Shown piece after piece: positions 48,196 to 55,854 of a stretch of 64,000 nucleotides of DNA. The DNA is from Actinacidiphila glaucinigra. GTDB taxonomy: Bacteria > Actinomycetota > Actinomycetes > Streptomycetales > Streptomycetaceae. Made by a program: the position numbers and the translations under genes. The DNA lies in NCBI RefSeq assembly GCF_900188405.1, contig NZ_FZOF01000014.1, positions 62,001 to 126,000 of the forward strand, read 5' to 3'. The notes below the pieces were generated by a model, which saw only the letters and a program-made list of their open reading frames with translations, was not told the origin of the DNA and made no database searches. How positions within the stretch are numbered: position 1 is the stretch's first letter; each line of letters begins with the position of its first letter.

Positions 48196-48609
48196 CGGAC
48201 ATTGCCGTACAGGCATGATCAATCAGACGACTCCATGGCAATTTCTTAAAACGGTATTCACTCTGTCAGGTATTGCCATAGGGTCTCAATCCTCAATATT
48301 GTCGTACATCCACCCGCGGCGACCTGTCATGCACAGCGGCTCAAGGGGAGGGCCAGAGAGTCGCGACAGGGCAACCGCGGGGCGCGGTAGGGGGGTGCCG
48401 TGCTCGGTCACCGTCACACGTGTGCCGAGCCGCGAACCGCGCGGCCGGTCACGCATGCCCGCTCACCCGGCCGGCCTGCGCACGGGACACCGACATGCCT
48501 GCCATGCGCGGGGTCCCGGGCGGGGTGAGACCAACCCCCCTTTCGAACCGGACACGCCACAGGGCCCGCCCGTGCGGGCGGCCCACCGGACGAGAGGGAA
48601 ACACGACTC
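48196..48609. promoter_or_regulatory. A+T-rich control region of the polysaccharide genes
   Basis: 414 bp without a gene. The first 130 bp (48190-48320) is far richer in A+T than the rest of the window and contains three copies of a hexamer: ATTGCC at 48201, GGCAAT within ATGGCAAT at 48235-48242, and ATTGCCAT at 48272-48279; the last two form an 8-bp inverted pair 29 bases apart. The remainder (48320-48609) is G+C-rich leader. This is the natural promoter region for the two GT2 genes and possibly an Lsr2-type silencing target. Confidence 0.55.
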
Positions 48610-49407
48610 ATGAGCTCCTTCGTGCGCCCGGCAGCCACCGGGCAGGCGCAGACCGCCGCGGTCCTGGCGCCTGACCATTTCACGCCGGTCTCCACGCACT
48701 TGGCCATCGCTCCGCTGGTCAGCGTGGTCATCCCGGCGATGAACGAGGCGGAGAACCTGCCGCACGTGTTCGCCACCCTGCCGTCCTGGATCCACGAAGT
48801 GGTCCTGGTCGACGGCAACTCCACCGACGACACCGTCCGCGTCGCCCGCGAACTGCGGCCCGACGTGCGGATCGTCGCGCAGACAGGCAAGGGCAAGGGC
48901 GACGCGCTGATCGCCGGCTTCACCGCCTGCACCGGCGAGATCATCGTCATGGTCGACGCCGACGGGTCGGCGGACGGCTCCGAGATCGTCTCCTACGTCT
49001 CCGCCCTGGTCGCCGGGGCCGACTTCGCCAAGGGCTCGCGCTTCGCCAACGGCGGGGGCACCGACGACATGACCCCCATCCGCAAGCTGGGCAACCGCGT
49101 GCTGTGCGCCGCCGTCAACGCCAAGTTCGGGGCCCGTTACACCGATCTGTGCTACGGGTACAACGCCTTCTGGCGGCACTGCCTGGACAAGATCACCCTG
49201 GACTGCACCGGCTTCGAGGTGGAGACCTTGATGAACATCAGAGTGGTCACGGCCGGTCTGAAGGTCCAGGAGATCCCCAGCCACGAGTACGTGCGCATCC
49301 ACGGCGCCAGCAACCTGCGGGCGGTCCGCGACGGGTTACGCGTCCTCAAGGTCATCCTCAAGGAGAAGAACGAGCGCCGGGCGGCCCGCCGCGAGGGGGC
49401 CCGGTGA
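48610..49407 (+). CDS. GT2 family glycosyltransferase (polyprenyl-phosphate type)
   Basis: A 265-residue GT-A glycosyltransferase. LVSVVIPAMNEAENLPHVFATLP (about 36-58) is the nucleotide-sugar strand; VVLVDGNSTDDTVRVA has the UDP-binding Asp; VMVDADGSADGSEIVSYV carries the D-x-D metal motif (about 115-117); FAKGSRFANGGGTDDMT and RYTDLCYGYNAFWR complete the DPM1/GtrB-like set. This group moves a hexose from NDP-sugar to a polyprenyl phosphate or to a growing chain. The first 30 residues are polar and no membrane helix is present. Next gene overlaps its stop by four bases (GTGA). Sugar unknown. Confidence 0.92.
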   Translation: MSSFVRPAATGQAQTAAVLAPDHFTPVSTHLAIAPLVSVVIPAMNEAENLPHVFATLPSWIHEVVLVDGNSTDDTVRVARELRPDVRIVAQTGKGKGDALIAGFTACTGEIIVMVDADGSADGSEIVSYVSALVAGADFAKGSRFANGGGTDDMTPIRKLGNRVLCAAVNAKFGARYTDLCYGYNAFWRHCLDKITLDCTGFEVETLMNIRVVTAGLKVQEIPSHEYVRIHGASNLRAVRDGLRVLKVILKEKNERRAARREGAR

Positions 49408-50366
49408 CCCACGAGGACCTCCTCCGGGTGTCCGTGGTCGTCTGCGCGTACACCGAGGACCGCTGGGAGGACATCCTCGCCGCGGTGGCCTCGGTGCACG
49501 CGCAACGCCTCCCGGCCCACGAGGTGCTGCTGGTGGTCGACCACAACCCCGTCCTGCTGGCCCGGCTGACCCGCCGCTACGAGGGCACGGCCGTGCGGGT
49601 GCTGCCCAACGCCGGGCCGCGCGGCCTGTCCGCCGGCCGCAACACCGGCATCGCCGCGTCGAGGGGCGAGGTCGTCGCCTTCCTGGACGACGACGCCGTC
49701 GCCGAACGCGACTGGCTGCACTGGTTCGCCGACGCCTACCGGGACCCGCAGGTCTTGGGCGTCGGAGGGCGCACCCGCCCGGTGTGGGCCTCGGGGCGCC
49801 GGCCGCGCTGGTTCCCCGAGGAGTTCGACTGGGTGGTCGGCGCCTCCTACCGCGGGCAGCCCGCCGGCCGCGCCAGGGTCCGCAACGTGCTCGGCGGCAA
49901 CGCCTCGTTCCGGCGGATCGCCTTCGACATCGCCGGGGGCTTCGCCACCGGCATCGGCCGGGACGGCGACCGGCGCCCACTGGGCTGCGAGGAGACCGAG
50001 TTCTGCATCCGGCTCGCCCAGGCCAAGCCGGGCAGCGTGCTGCTCGTCGACGACCGCGCCGTGATCTGGCACCGCGTCCCCGAGGCCCGGGAGCGCTTCG
50101 GCTACTTCCGCACCCGCTGCTACGCCGAGGGCCTGTCGAAGGCCCTGGTCACCCGGAGCGTCGGCACGGACGCCGGACTTGAGACCGAACGGCGCTACGC
50201 CACCCGCGTCCTGCCCGCCGGTGCGGCCCGAGGGCTGCGCGACGCCCTCCGCGGGCGTCCGGGCGGCGCGGCCCGGGCCGGCGCGATCGTCGCCGGCGTC
50301 GCGACGACGGCGACGGGCTACGCCGTCGCCAGGTTCCGCACCCGAGGGGAGGCCGGCCCGGCATGA
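49404..50366 (+). CDS. GT2 family glycosyltransferase
   Basis: A 320-residue GT-A enzyme. VSVVVCAYTEDRWEDILAAVASV (9-31), LLVVDHNP, GPRGLSAGRNTGIAASRGEVVAFLDDDAVAERDWL (about 71-105, D-D-D metal site), LGVGGRTRPVW, and FRRIAFDIAGGFATG with GCEETEFCIRLA (about 195-205), which is the E-x2-E/F acceptor-side pattern of rhamnosyl- and N-glycan-type GT2 enzymes. An Arg-rich end may touch the membrane. GTG 49404 overlaps the preceding GT2 gene. Both would build an oligosaccharide repeat; donor sugar not readable. Confidence 0.92.
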   Translation: MTHEDLLRVSVVVCAYTEDRWEDILAAVASVHAQRLPAHEVLLVVDHNPVLLARLTRRYEGTAVRVLPNAGPRGLSAGRNTGIAASRGEVVAFLDDDAVAERDWLHWFADAYRDPQVLGVGGRTRPVWASGRRPRWFPEEFDWVVGASYRGQPAGRARVRNVLGGNASFRRIAFDIAGGFATGIGRDGDRRPLGCEETEFCIRLAQAKPGSVLLVDDRAVIWHRVPEARERFGYFRTRCYAEGLSKALVTRSVGTDAGLETERRYATRVLPAGAARGLRDALRGRPGGAARAGAIVAGVATTATGYAVARFRTRGEAGPA

Positions 50367-50418
50367 GACCGAGCGCCGCGTCCCCGTCCGACCACAACGC
50401 ACCGGGAGGTGCCCTCGC

Positions 50419-51243
50419 ATGACCGAGCCGGCCGGGCAGGGGAGCGGTCCCGTGCCGATCCTGATGTACCACGCCGTCACCGACACGCCCGCGCCGGCCA
50501 CGCGCGGGCTGTCGGTGACCCCCGCCGCCTTCGCCGGGCAGATGACGCTGCTCGGCGCACGCGGCTTCACCCCGCTCGGCACCGCGGAACTGGCGGAGGC
50601 GTGGCGCACGGGGCGGCCGCTGCCGCGCCGCCCCGTGCTGATCACCTTCGACGACGGCTACGAGGGCGTGCACCGGCACGCCCTCCCGGTGCTGAAGGGC
50701 CTCGGCTTCCCGGCGACGCTCTTCGTCTCCACCGGCTGGCTGCGCGGGCCGTACGAGCTGCCGGGCGCGGCACTGGACACCATGCTCGACTGGGACCAGG
50801 TGCGCGAACTGGACGCCGCCGGCGTGGAGATCGGGGGCCACAGCCACACCCATCCCCAGCTGGACCAGCTCGGCGACGAACGCCTCTGGTTCGAGGTGCT
50901 GCGCTGCAAGGAGGTCCTCCGCGACGAACTCGGCACGGCACCGGTGTCCTTCGCCTACCCGTACGGCTACTCCAGCCGTCGCGTACGGCGCGCCGTGCGC
51001 TTCGCGGGGTTCACCTCCGCACTCGCCGTCGGCAACGCCCTCGCGGACCGCCGCCGCCAGGCGCCGTACGCCCTGGCGCGGGTGACCGTGCGCCGCAGCA
51101 CCGGGATCGAGGAGTTCGAGCGGCTGGTCGAGGGCCGGGCCGTCGCACGCAACTTCGCCGGGGACCGGGCACTGACCAAGGGGTACGCCCTGGTCCGCAG
51201 AGCCCGCCGCTGCCTGCGGAAGGTGCACGAGACCCGTGTCTGA
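50419..51243 (+). CDS. Polysaccharide deacetylase (CE4/NodB)
   Basis: A 274-residue NodB-domain deacetylase. Motif 1: VLITFDDGYEG (catalytic Asp and metal Asp about 78-79). Motif 2: GGHSHTHPQL (both metal His, about 143-148). Motif 3: FAYPYGYSSRRV. PVPILMYHAVTD at the start is typical of PgaB/IcaB-type deacetylases of poly-N-acetylglucosamine, and a lack of a signal peptide suggests action inside on lipid-linked sugar, or export by another route. GGGAGG before ATG 50419. It overlaps the large flippase gene by eight bases. Confidence 0.92.
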   Translation: MTEPAGQGSGPVPILMYHAVTDTPAPATRGLSVTPAAFAGQMTLLGARGFTPLGTAELAEAWRTGRPLPRRPVLITFDDGYEGVHRHALPVLKGLGFPATLFVSTGWLRGPYELPGAALDTMLDWDQVRELDAAGVEIGGHSHTHPQLDQLGDERLWFEVLRCKEVLRDELGTAPVSFAYPYGYSSRRVRRAVRFAGFTSALAVGNALADRRRQAPYALARVTVRRSTGIEEFERLVEGRAVARNFAGDRALTKGYALVRRARRCLRKVHETRV

Positions 51244-54200
51244 GACGACCGCCACCACGAGCACCACCCCCACGGACCCCGAGGCGACCGCCCCGCCGCC
51301 GCCCGCCGCCACGGGCGGCGGCCCCGTCGACGGCGGCGCGGGCGGTGGCGCGTCCGCCCGGCGCGGCGGCAACCAGCTGTTCCGCAACGCGTACGCGCTG
51401 ATGCTCAACACCGGTGTCTCCGCGGTCCTGGGCCTGGGCTACTGGCTCGTCGCCGCGCGCTACTACACCGAGGACGCGGTCGGCCAGGGCTCGGCGGCGA
51501 TCGCCGCGATGAAGTTCCTCGCCGGGCTCACCGCCGTGACGCTCACCGGGGCGCTGGCCCGTTACATCCCGGTCTCCGGGCGCCGCACCGGCCGGCTGAT
51601 CTTCGGTACGTACGCCGGGAGTTCGGCCGTCGTGGCGCTCGCGGCGGCGGTATTCCTGCTGACCCTGGACTTCTGGGGCCCCTCGTACCGGTTCCTGCAC
51701 GGGCCCGTCAACGGGCTCGGCTTCCTCGCGGCGGTCGTCGGCTGGTCGCTGCTGACCCTGCAGGACGGGGTGCTGACCGGGCTGCGCAGCGCGGTGTGGG
51801 TGCCGGTGGGCAACACCGTGTTCTCCGCGGCCAAGCTGGCGCTGCTGGTGGGCATCGCCGCGGCGGTGCCCACCGCGGGGGTCTTCGTCTCGTGGGTCGC
51901 CGCGATCGCCCTGTCGGTCGTGCCGCTCGGCTGGCTGGTCTTCCGGCGGCTGGTGCCGCGGCACGTCAAGGCCACCGAGGGGACCACCGAACCGCCCCGG
52001 CCGCGCGAGATGCGGCGCTTCGTCGCGGGGGACGCGACCGGCTCCTTCTTCGCCCTCGCCGTGGTCTATCTGGTGCCGGTGATCGTGGCCTCCCAGATCA
52101 GCTCCGCGGACAACGCGTACTTCTACATCACGATGACGATCGGCGGCACGATCGACCTGCTGGCGATCAACATGGGTTCCTCGCTGACCGTCGAGGGCGC
52201 TCACGACCCCTCGCGGATCGCCGAGAACTGCCGGGCCGCGCTGCGCCGGATGGCCAGGATCATGGTCCCGATCGCCCTGTTCATGGTCGTCTTCGCCCCG
52301 CAGATCCTCGGCGTCTTCGGCGAGGGCTACGCACGGGAGGGCGCGCCGCTGCTGCGGCTGCTGGCGCTGTGCTCGCTGACCCGGGTCCTGATCGAGGTGT
52401 ACTTCGGGATCCTGCGCGCCCAGAGCCGCACCGGCCTGCTCGCCCTTCTGCAGGGCCTGCTGTGCGTCCTGGTGCTGGGGCTGACCCTCGCGCTGCTGGG
52501 TCCGCTGGGCATCACCGGCGCGGGCTGGGCCGAGCTGGTCAGCCTGGTCGTCATCGCGGTGGTCTCGCTGGTCGGGCTGCGCCGGCTGATGTCCGGCACC
52601 TCCGGTGCGCCCGCAGGGACGGGGAACCCGCCGGACGGGCCCGCCGGCACCGCGCCGGAGGCGGCGACGGCGGAGAAGGCGGCCGAGGCGGAGGGCGCCG
52701 GTGAGGACCTGGAGATCGTCTACGGCACGCGCTGGGCGCGCGCCGCCGCCCTGGACAGCGACACGCTGCAGCTGGGCGTGCGCATGGACTTCGACCATCC
52801 CGAACGCCGCCCCTACGTGACGCCGCCGCAGGGCACCGCCGTGCCCGTGCCACCGGCCTTGCCACCGGCCGCTACGGCGCTCCCGGGGCCGTCGCCGTCC
52901 GCCGGGCCCCGGGATCCGGGCCCGCCGGCGCAGCCGCCACCGGAGGAGGGACGGCGCGGCCGCGCCATGCTGCTCGAACTCGGCGTGTGGGGGCTGCTGC
53001 TGGGCGCGCTCGGGCTGTACTGGCTTCCCCTGCGCGGCATGGACGACTCCTCGCTGGACGCCATGAACGGGCTCGGCCTGGTCTCCGTCCTGCCGCCGGC
53101 GACACTGGCCGGCGCGGCGCTGCTCGTCCTGGCGTTCGTCTGCGGCCTGTGGCTGCCGGGGCGCCGGCCGTGGCTCCTGGCGGCCGTCCTGCTGGCGACC
53201 GTGGTGTCCCTGCACGCGGTCCCGGCCGTGCTGGAGGAGCAGCCGCGGTTCGCGACGGCGTGGCAGCACGCGGGCTTCATCGACTACATCGGCCGGACCG
53301 GGGACGCCGCGCCCGACATGGACGCCCGGTTCTCGTGGCCAGGCTTCTTCGCGGCGGTCACGCTCGTCGCCTCGGCCTGCGGGGTCACCGACCTCACCGA
53401 GGTGCTGCGCTGGTGGCCCACGGCCGTCCAGTTGCTCGCCCTGGCCCCGCTGGCGCTGCTGCTGCGCTCGGTGCGGGCCGGCCGGCGGGCCAAGTGGTGC
53501 GCGGCGTGGCTGTTCGCGCTGTGCGGCTGGGTGGGGCAGGACTACTTCTCCCCGCAGTCCGCCAACTACCTGCTCTACCTGATGTTCGTCGCCGTGCTCC
53601 TGGTGTGGTTCCGTGCCGCCGGCCCGCCCGCGGGAAGGCTCATCCCGGGCGAGGCCGACGTACCGCCGGTGGGCCGGAGCGACCGGGCGCTGCTGCTGGC
53701 ACTGCTGGTGGGGTTGTTCGCCGCCTCCGTCGTCAGCCACCAGCTCACCCCGTTCGTCATGCTCGGCGTGCTGACGGTGCTGGTGCTCGTCCGCCGCTCG
53801 ACGCCGCGCGGGCTGCCGCTGTTGTGCGGGGTGCTGCTGGTCGGGTGGATCTGCTTCGTCGCCGAGCCGTACTGGTCGGGTCACTTCGACGAGCTGTTCG
53901 GCGGCATGGGCTCGCTCGGCGGCAACGTCTCCTCCAGCGTGTCCGGGCGCATCGAGGGCGGCAGCACCGTCCACAAGCTGGTGCTGTACGTGCGGGTGGC
54001 CCTGGCCGGCGCGGTCATGGCGCTGGCGGTCCTGGGGTGGCTGCGCCGCCGCTGGGCGGGGATCGGCGACCGGGCGCTGCTGGTGCTGCTGGTCGTGCCC
54101 TTCCTGGGCTTCGGCATGCAGTCCTACGGCGGCGAGATGGCCCTGCGGGTGTTCCTCTTCGCCCTGCCCGGAGCCTGTGTGCTCGGGGCGCTGGCGATCT

Positions 54201-54952
54201 TCCCGCGCAGCTCCTCGGACCGCGGATGGCGCGGGCCCGTCGCCGCGCTGCTCGCCGGCTGGGTGCTCATCGCGGGCTTCCTCGTGGCGCGCTGGGGCAA
54301 CGAGTCCTTCGAGCGGGTCCGCACGGGCGAGGTCGCGGCCATGGAGTACGTGTACGAGCACGACAAGCCCACCGCGCGGGTGGTCTGGCTCAGCACCGAC
54401 CCCGTGGACGACGTCACGCCCAGCCTGCCGTGGAACGCCCGCGACATGGAGCGCGTGACATACGTGCCGGTACTCGCCCCGCGCGACCCGGTGCTGGTCG
54501 GTCCGCTGGTCGAGGCACTGCGCGACGCCGGGCCCAACTCCTACCTGATGGTGTCGCGCGGGCAGAACACCTATCTGCAGCTCGACGCGGGCTTCTCGGC
54601 GACCTGGCCGGACAAGCTGCTGCGCTCCCTCGACGCGCGTCCCGAGCTGCGGCCGGTGCTGCGCGACGAGGACGCGACGCTCTACGAGCTGCGGGAGCAG
54701 CCCACCGACTGGGCGGTACCGGAGCCGCGGCCCGGACGTGTCTTCCCGGTCGTCACCTGGAACGCCTGGACGGCGGCGGGCGTGCTGGCCGGGGTGGCAC
54801 TACTGGTGCTGCTCGGCGCTCGCGAGCTGGCCCGTGCCACGGTGCCCGAGGCGCTGCGGCGGCGCGGCATGCGGATCTCGCTGCTGGCGGCGGTGCCGCT
54901 GCTGCTGGTGTTCCTGGCGGCCACGGTCGTGAGGTTCCTGACCCTGCACTGA
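51236..54952 (+). CDS. Flippase-like protein fused to a second polytopic membrane domain
   Basis: A 1238-residue membrane protein made of two parts. Residues about 45-452 are a MATE/Wzx-type oligosaccharide-lipid flippase (RNAYALMLNTGVSAVLGLGYW, GALARYIPVSGRRTG, FVAGDATGSFFALAVVYLVP, GEGYAREGAPLLRLLALCSLTR; about 12 helices). Residues 453-577 are a disordered Pro/Ala/Gly/Glu linker with VYGTRWARAAAL. Residues 578-1238 form a second membrane domain (about 12 helices) with large outside loops and GQDYFSPQSANYLLYLMF and AEPYWSGHFDELFGG; this resembles a GT-C transferase or Wzy-like polymerase, though I cannot fix the family. GTG at 51236 overlaps the deacetylase gene by eight bases. A 13-bp terminator follows. 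Confidence 0.88.
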   Translation: MSETTATTSTTPTDPEATAPPPPAATGGGPVDGGAGGGASARRGGNQLFRNAYALMLNTGVSAVLGLGYWLVAARYYTEDAVGQGSAAIAAMKFLAGLTAVTLTGALARYIPVSGRRTGRLIFGTYAGSSAVVALAAAVFLLTLDFWGPSYRFLHGPVNGLGFLAAVVGWSLLTLQDGVLTGLRSAVWVPVGNTVFSAAKLALLVGIAAAVPTAGVFVSWVAAIALSVVPLGWLVFRRLVPRHVKATEGTTEPPRPREMRRFVAGDATGSFFALAVVYLVPVIVASQISSADNAYFYITMTIGGTIDLLAINMGSSLTVEGAHDPSRIAENCRAALRRMARIMVPIALFMVVFAPQILGVFGEGYAREGAPLLRLLALCSLTRVLIEVYFGILRAQSRTGLLALLQGLLCVLVLGLTLALLGPLGITGAGWAELVSLVVIAVVSLVGLRRLMSGTSGAPAGTGNPPDGPAGTAPEAATAEKAAEAEGAGEDLEIVYGTRWARAAALDSDTLQLGVRMDFDHPERRPYVTPPQGTAVPVPPALPPAATALPGPSPSAGPRDPGPPAQPPPEEGRRGRAMLLELGVWGLLLGALGLYWLPLRGMDDSSLDAMNGLGLVSVLPPATLAGAALLVLAFVCGLWLPGRRPWLLAAVLLATVVSLHAVPAVLEEQPRFATAWQHAGFIDYIGRTGDAAPDMDARFSWPGFFAAVTLVASACGVTDLTEVLRWWPTAVQLLALAPLALLLRSVRAGRRAKWCAAWLFALCGWVGQDYFSPQSANYLLYLMFVAVLLVWFRAAGPPAGRLIPGEADVPPVGRSDRALLLALLVGLFAASVVSHQLTPFVMLGVLTVLVLVRRSTPRGLPLLCGVLLVGWICFVAEPYWSGHFDELFGGMGSLGGNVSSSVSGRIEGGSTVHKLVLYVRVALAGAVMALAVLGWLRRRWAGIGDRALLVLLVVPFLGFGMQSYGGEMALRVFLFALPGACVLGALAIFPRSSSDRGWRGPVAALLAGWVLIAGFLVARWGNESFERVRTGEVAAMEYVYEHDKPTARVVWLSTDPVDDVTPSLPWNARDMERVTYVPVLAPRDPVLVGPLVEALRDAGPNSYLMVSRGQNTYLQLDAGFSATWPDKLLRSLDARPELRPVLRDEDATLYELREQPTDWAVPEPRPGRVFPVVTWNAWTAAGVLAGVALLVLLGARELARATVPEALRRRGMRISLLAAVPLLLVFLAATVVRFLTLH

Positions 54953-54957
54953 CCGGA

Positions 54958-54987
54958 CGTGCCCCCGCCGGCAGCGGCGGGGGCACG
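54958..54987 (+). terminator. Strong hairpin terminator after the polysaccharide operon
   Basis: CGTGCCCCCGCCG (54958-54970), loop GCAG, CGGCGGGGGCACG (54975-54987): 13 bp perfect, six bases after the stop codon. Confidence 0.85.
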
Positions 54988-55057
54988 CCGGGGGACGCCG
55001 GGGGAACACCTGTCCGGGCCTCCGCGTTGTCGTGGCAGGAGTGAAGGAGGTGGCCCG

Positions 55058-55246
55058 ATGACCGAGGACCAGCGCCCCGACGAGGCCGCACAGGACGAGG
55101 CCGCGCAGTCCCGCCGTGCCCGGTTCGGGAAGCTGCCGGACCGGATACGCCCGGAGGACACCTTCGTGGAGACCCCGGCCACGCCCCCGGCCCCCGGCAG
55201 GGACACCTTCAACCCGGACGAGTGGCTGATCCGCAACGTGGGCTGA
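55058..55246 (+). CDS. Small conserved hypothetical protein
   Basis: A 62-residue soluble, acidic protein. The central RARFGKLPDRIRPEDTFVET and the end DTFNPDEWLIRNVG are the kind of blocks kept in short Streptomyces proteins; the start (MTEDQRPDEAAQDEAAQS) is variable. GGAGGTGG before ATG 55058 is strong evidence that it is translated. No known motif. It sits between a terminator and a giant palindrome, so it has its own transcript. Function unknown. Confidence 0.72.
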   Translation: MTEDQRPDEAAQDEAAQSRRARFGKLPDRIRPEDTFVETPATPPAPGRDTFNPDEWLIRNVG

Positions 55247-55262
55247 CCGGGGCGTTCCGGCC

Positions 55263-55854
55263 GGTGGGTGGGTGCGGGTCCGTCTCTCGCCCTTCGGGCG
55301 CGAAGCGGCTGGCTGCGGACAGGAGGGTGGGGCTACCCTCCTCGGCGGTGTGCGGGGCGGTGGTCGGCGGGGGTTCAGGCTCCGGAGCGGGGCCGGTTGT
55401 TCGTGCGGTTCCGGTCTCGTTGCCGTCCGCGGGTGCAGATGGCCGGTGGCCACGCCCACCGTTCGTGGGTGGCGCGCCCGCCGTAACCGGCGTCTGCGGG
55501 TGCTTCCCCGACATCGGGCCCTGCTCCGCCGACACAGTCGGCGAAAGCAGGCCCGATCTCCCGCAGACCCCTCACCAGCACCCCGAAGCACCCGCGGACG
55601 CGGGTTACGGCGCGCGCGCCCACCACCCACCGAGGGCGTGGAAGCGCCCATCTGCACCGCGGACGGCAACGAGACCCCCGCCACCGGAAACGAAACCGCT
55701 CCGGAGCCTGAACCCCCGCCACGCGCAAACCCGCAGGACGCCGCGCAGGCCGGCCCCCACCCTGCCCTCCGCAGCCAGCCGCTTTGCGCCCGGAGGGCGC
55801 GAGACGGCGGGACAGCCGCACCACCACCGCAACCACACCCCCACCGCCACCCAC
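55263..55854. repeat. Giant nested palindrome (about 0.6 kb)
   Basis: The arms 55263-55533 and 55537-55854 are reverse complements over most of their length with a centre at about 55535 (ATCGGGCC...GCCGAC, ACA, GTCGGC...GGCCCGAT). Long paired blocks are 55281-55334 with 55753-55806 (about 47 of 54 bases), a 25-bp block GGCGGGGGTTCAGGCTCCGG... at about 55367-55390 with 55696-55720, GGTCTCGTTGCCGTCCGCGG with its complement at 55659-55678, and GGCGTCTGCGGGTGCTTC with 55585-55603. It contains no gene and lies between two convergent genes, so it could end both transcripts. Confidence 0.8.
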
